Source of the DNA: Monarcha castaneiventris obscurior
Taxonomy: Eukaryota > Chordata > Aves > Passeriformes > Monarchidae
Length of the DNA stretch: 64,000 nucleotides
Assembly (NCBI GenBank): GCA_026261815.1
Contig: JAMPIT010000894.1
Location: 55,480,147-55,544,146 of the forward strand
Reading direction: 5' to 3'
Shown one piece after another: positions 61,451-64,000 of this stretch. The notes beneath the pieces were generated by a model. It searched no databases. It was not told where the DNA came from and saw only the letters and a program-made list of their open reading frames with translations. Position 1 is the first letter of the stretch. Each line of letters opens with the position of its first letter. The translations under genes and the position numbers were made by a program.

Positions 61451-63214
61451 ATAATTTGCAAAGAAGTTACTGATGATACATGACAAGCCTAAACCGTGGA
61501 ACAGATCTTTGCCTGATGTAAATCAGCATAGCTCCAGGAAAGTCAAGAGAGGAATTCTAATTTGTGTCACAGCTGGTAGTTTATTTCGTTGAACATGTAT
61601 TTTACTTCTTTATTTTCCATGCAGGATCAGAGTTACTCATCTGTTCATCTCTGTACTCCAGCCAGGATTCCCTCAGTTTGATAATCCTTCATTTTTGTGT
61701 AATATCTTAATCACTTCTGATGCAATTGCTTAGGATATTGTGGCTATGCAGAGGATTGTAATTTGAAGTGAGAAGCAAAGCAGCTGGAACGGAAGAATTC
61801 ATAGTGGTGATACTGAATTTTTTACCATCTTTCATCTCAGATGCTTCATTACTTTGGTGATAGCAATAGAGAATATGGAGTGTGGAGAGTGAGGGTTCTG
61901 TCATGGTGAAATGGCAATGTGTGGTTTGTCAGCCCTTGCCCAGAATGACACCTGCTGGCCCATGGCCCCTTCTGAATGCAGAGGGACTCTGAAACCTGTA
62001 TAAAGCAAAAAGTACAAGGCAATACCCGTAAAGTATCAGCAGAATTATGACAGAAATAATTGTTTTTGAAATATAATGGGGCAATTTCTCCTAAGGCTTT
62101 TTCTTTTTTTTTATTTTTAATTAAGTATATTCCAAGAAATTGCCTCCAGACAGTAGTTACTGCAGGATAAAAATCTCTTTCCATAGTAGCTGTTAAATAT
62201 ATAAAATGCTGCTGGAGTCTCTACAGGGAAACACATTCAAAGCAGGCTCTGGACAGGTCGTAAAGTGGCTGCTCTCAGACCTTTTAACACAATACAGTTA
62301 TTTACAGACATTTGTTCCTCTGAGGAAACATTTTAGACCTCAGTCCTCTGATGTCAGACTGGGTTAGCAACATTCGATCTATTACAAATCTCTGAGGTCT
62401 TTTATGACTGGTGCAATAATAGATGCTTCATGTTATGACAGAGTATTGTTTAAAAAAATGGCAGAGTACTGAAAATATAGTAGAAAGTTTTATAATTTTG
62501 TGATGTTACTGGGACAGCCAGAACATGGTACTTTAGAGCTTTGCATAGCGCAGAAGTGAACATGCCCTGGGACCATGGCTAGACCCAGGGAAGTTATTTT
62601 GGATAACTAGGTAACTAAACAAGGTATGCTGAGGTCATTAACAAAAGCCATCGTTATTGAACCAAAATTATTTACAAATGAAGGTCAAAGATGCAATTGT
62701 TTTTTCCCTTTTGAGTTGTGCTCTCTTTTTAGAACTCCCAAAATTAAGCTTTAAATGTGAAAAGAGGCATTGATTAAACGAAATGTAATTTCAGAAATCA
62801 ATTCTACATTTCAGATGGAACAGATTTTTCTATTTGGAGAAAACAGGGATATTTTTTATTCTAAGTTACTTTTTGACTTTTTTGGCTGCAGAGCTGCATT
62901 TCTGTGAAGTCAGAACACCGGGCCGGCCTGTGAGAGCTCCTCACCTCAGATTTTGGCTGATGTGGATGGAAGAGCCCTCCCCACTCCAGGCTCACCTTCC
63001 TGCTGCTCTCCATGACCCGCTGCTACTCCAGTGCCTCCAGTGCCCTCGCTGCCCATCCCCACTGGTCCCACTGCTGCTATGCCCGTGTCACTGGGGCAGG
63101 CAGTGGCAGGTCCGGGAGCGCCGCTGGCAGCCGGAGGCGGCAGGAGGTGGGAGCTGGGGTGTTCCAAATTACAGTTTGCAGACGGTCTCCAAAGTGCTTC
63201 ATCCTCCAGGGCCT
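61451..63214. other. Unique non-coding DNA with GC-rich patch at the end
   Basis: I see no gene. From about 62915 to 63175 the sequence becomes GC-rich with scattered CpGs (CCGGGCCGGCC; CGGGAGCGCCGC; GCCGGAGGCGG). Frames of 133 and 115 codons (plus) and 73 codons (minus) open over the same patch, consistent with base composition. No protein is recognised. Confidence 0.5.
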
Positions 63215-63790
63215 TGTGATAAACAGATGGTATAATATTGGCTTTCTGCAGATGTTAAAATCGGTGATGTTAAAAGTAGCTTTTGTAACAGTGGCTTTGT
63301 CACAAATAGATGCTATATGTAAAATAGCTTTATTACAAAATAGGTGCTATATAAGGTAGCTTTGTTGTGAAGATATGGGGTTTTTTAATACTTTTTTTCA
63401 TTCACCAAAAACTGAGAAATAGCTATGCTTATGAACTATTTGCTTGGACTCCTGCTACCAGCACACCAACTATCAGCAACAGATAAGATAATATGCGTTG
63501 CCAAAAGGCTTATCTCCACAGCAATCAGTTAGTTCTGGGAACTACTGGTGAGGCGGGACAACTGCATTCCATTTTGAACTCTTCCTGGAAAGGGTGTTGA
63601 ATATGTATAATTGTTTATGAATATGTAATAAGTCAATGTGTATGTAAAGGGAGTCCCCAAGACAGCAGGTGTGCTCTTGGCTGAGCACCAAAGCACCCAG
63701 CACTGTGAATTTTGCTTTATCATCTTTGTCCCTTATTGTCCTTTATTAAACTTTTCAATCCTAACAGGAGAGTGAACCTCGTTTTTTACA
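63215..63790 (+). mobile_element. ERV LTR (LTR D), same family as LTR C, 576 bp
   Basis: The element runs from TGTGATAAACAGATGG to GTTTTTTACA and aligns over its whole length to LTR C, with about 10 differences in the last 210 bp. It retains two blocks that LTR C lacks: CTACCAGCACACCAACTATC in the middle, and the CATTCCATTTTGAACTC stretch before TTCCTGG. The ATTAAA poly(A) signal (63745) is conserved. Unlike LTR C it has no matching flanks: GGGCCT precedes and TCCTTT follows. It could be a solo LTR with an eroded or rearranged target site, or the 5' LTR of a provirus that continues beyond the window. The 210 bp that follow show no primer-binding site or gag frame that I recognise. Confidence 0.9.
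63745..63750 (+). terminator. Poly(A) signal ATTAAA of LTR D
   Basis: ATTAAA at the same relative position as in LTR C, 41 bp before the LTR end. Confidence 0.65.
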
Positions 63791-64000
63791 TCCTTTTAGT
63801 TGCTACTGGGTTCTCCTGGGGGGGTCTGAGAGCAGGGACAGCTCGAGGGCTCTGCCTGTCCCCGGGAGCAGCAGTGCCTGCTCAGCCCTTTGCCTGCTCA
63901 GCCCTTTGCCTGCTCAGCCCTTTGCCTGCTGCAGTGATGAGTGGCACGGGCAGCCCGCCGAGGGCAGCGGCTCCCAGCACAGTGTGCCCCCTTTGATCGC
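63791..64000. other. GC-rich window edge with tandem repeat
   Basis: The last 210 bp are GC-rich with CpGs (GCCCGCCGAGGGCAGCGG) and include the 16-bp tandem repeat listed separately. A plus-strand frame remains open across it (63712-63996) but its product is unrecognised and starts inside LTR D. Confidence 0.5.
63875..63930. repeat. GC-rich minisatellite, 16-bp unit, 3.5 copies
   Basis: TGCCTGCTCAGCCCTT is repeated three times exactly (63875-63922), followed by a half unit, TGCCTGCT. Perfect identity between units suggests recent or ongoing copy-number change. Confidence 0.95.

Noticed and set aside
62834..63235. 133-codon plus-strand frame over the GC-rich patch as an exon
   Set aside because: Frames are open on both strands because the patch is GC-rich, the product is unrecognised, and the frame runs into LTR D.
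38873..63790. LTR C and LTR D as the two ends of one 25-kb provirus
   Set aside because: LTR C has its own GGCAG target duplication on both sides, the interval lacks retroviral genes, and a CR1 and long unique DNA lie between.
1..64000. CRISPR arrays, tRNA, rRNA or bacterial-type operons
   Set aside because: No regularly spaced repeats, no convincing tRNA box pattern and no rRNA segments were seen; the sequence is eukaryotic.

Overview
The window reads as an intron or intergenic stretch of a bird chromosome. It is AT-rich vertebrate DNA with pieces of CR1 LINE, the dominant avian LINE, and solo LTRs of endogenous retroviruses. A passerine is my guess, because several ERV LTRs with readable termini lie within one 64 kb window; turtles and crocodilians also carry CR1, so the class call rests on overall character. 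I recognise no host protein-coding exon, tRNA, rRNA, snRNA or CRISPR array. The open reading frames are short, start at arbitrary ATGs and lack recognisable domains; the only ones that encode a known protein are decayed CR1 ORF2 pieces.

Layout. 1-11682: unique AT-rich DNA with a 20-A run, a 20-bp perfect palindrome at 4371 and a TAAT-rich block at 6609. 11683-12403: solo LTR A, complete, with a CTGT target duplication. 12404-19599: unique. 19600-20565: CR1 on the minus strand, 3' end intact. 20566-23910: unique. 23911-24040: CR1 3' tail, plus strand. 26400-27310: plus-strand CR1 split by solo LTR B (26687-27125, CAAT duplication). 30140-30202: probable old CR1 tail. 30204-38872: unique, with small tandem duplications. 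38873-39379: solo LTR C, GGCAG duplication. 39380-60845: mostly unique, including a C/T-rich patch near 48 kb and a compact CpG cluster at 53.1 kb. 60846-61450: second minus-strand CR1. 63215-63790: a longer relative of LTR C with no visible target duplication. 63875-63930: a GC-rich 16-bp tandem repeat at the window edge.

How the parts relate. The nested insertion at 26.4-27.3 kb gives a relative date: CR1 first, LTR B second. LTRs C and D are two insertions of one family. All four LTRs lie on the plus strand, which, if this is an intron, weakly favours a host gene on the minus strand. I found no convincing new biological system. The best leads are the CpG cluster at 53.1 kb (possible promoter or enhancer), LTR D as the possible 5' end of a provirus running out of the window, and the nested LTR with an octamer motif beside its TATA box.
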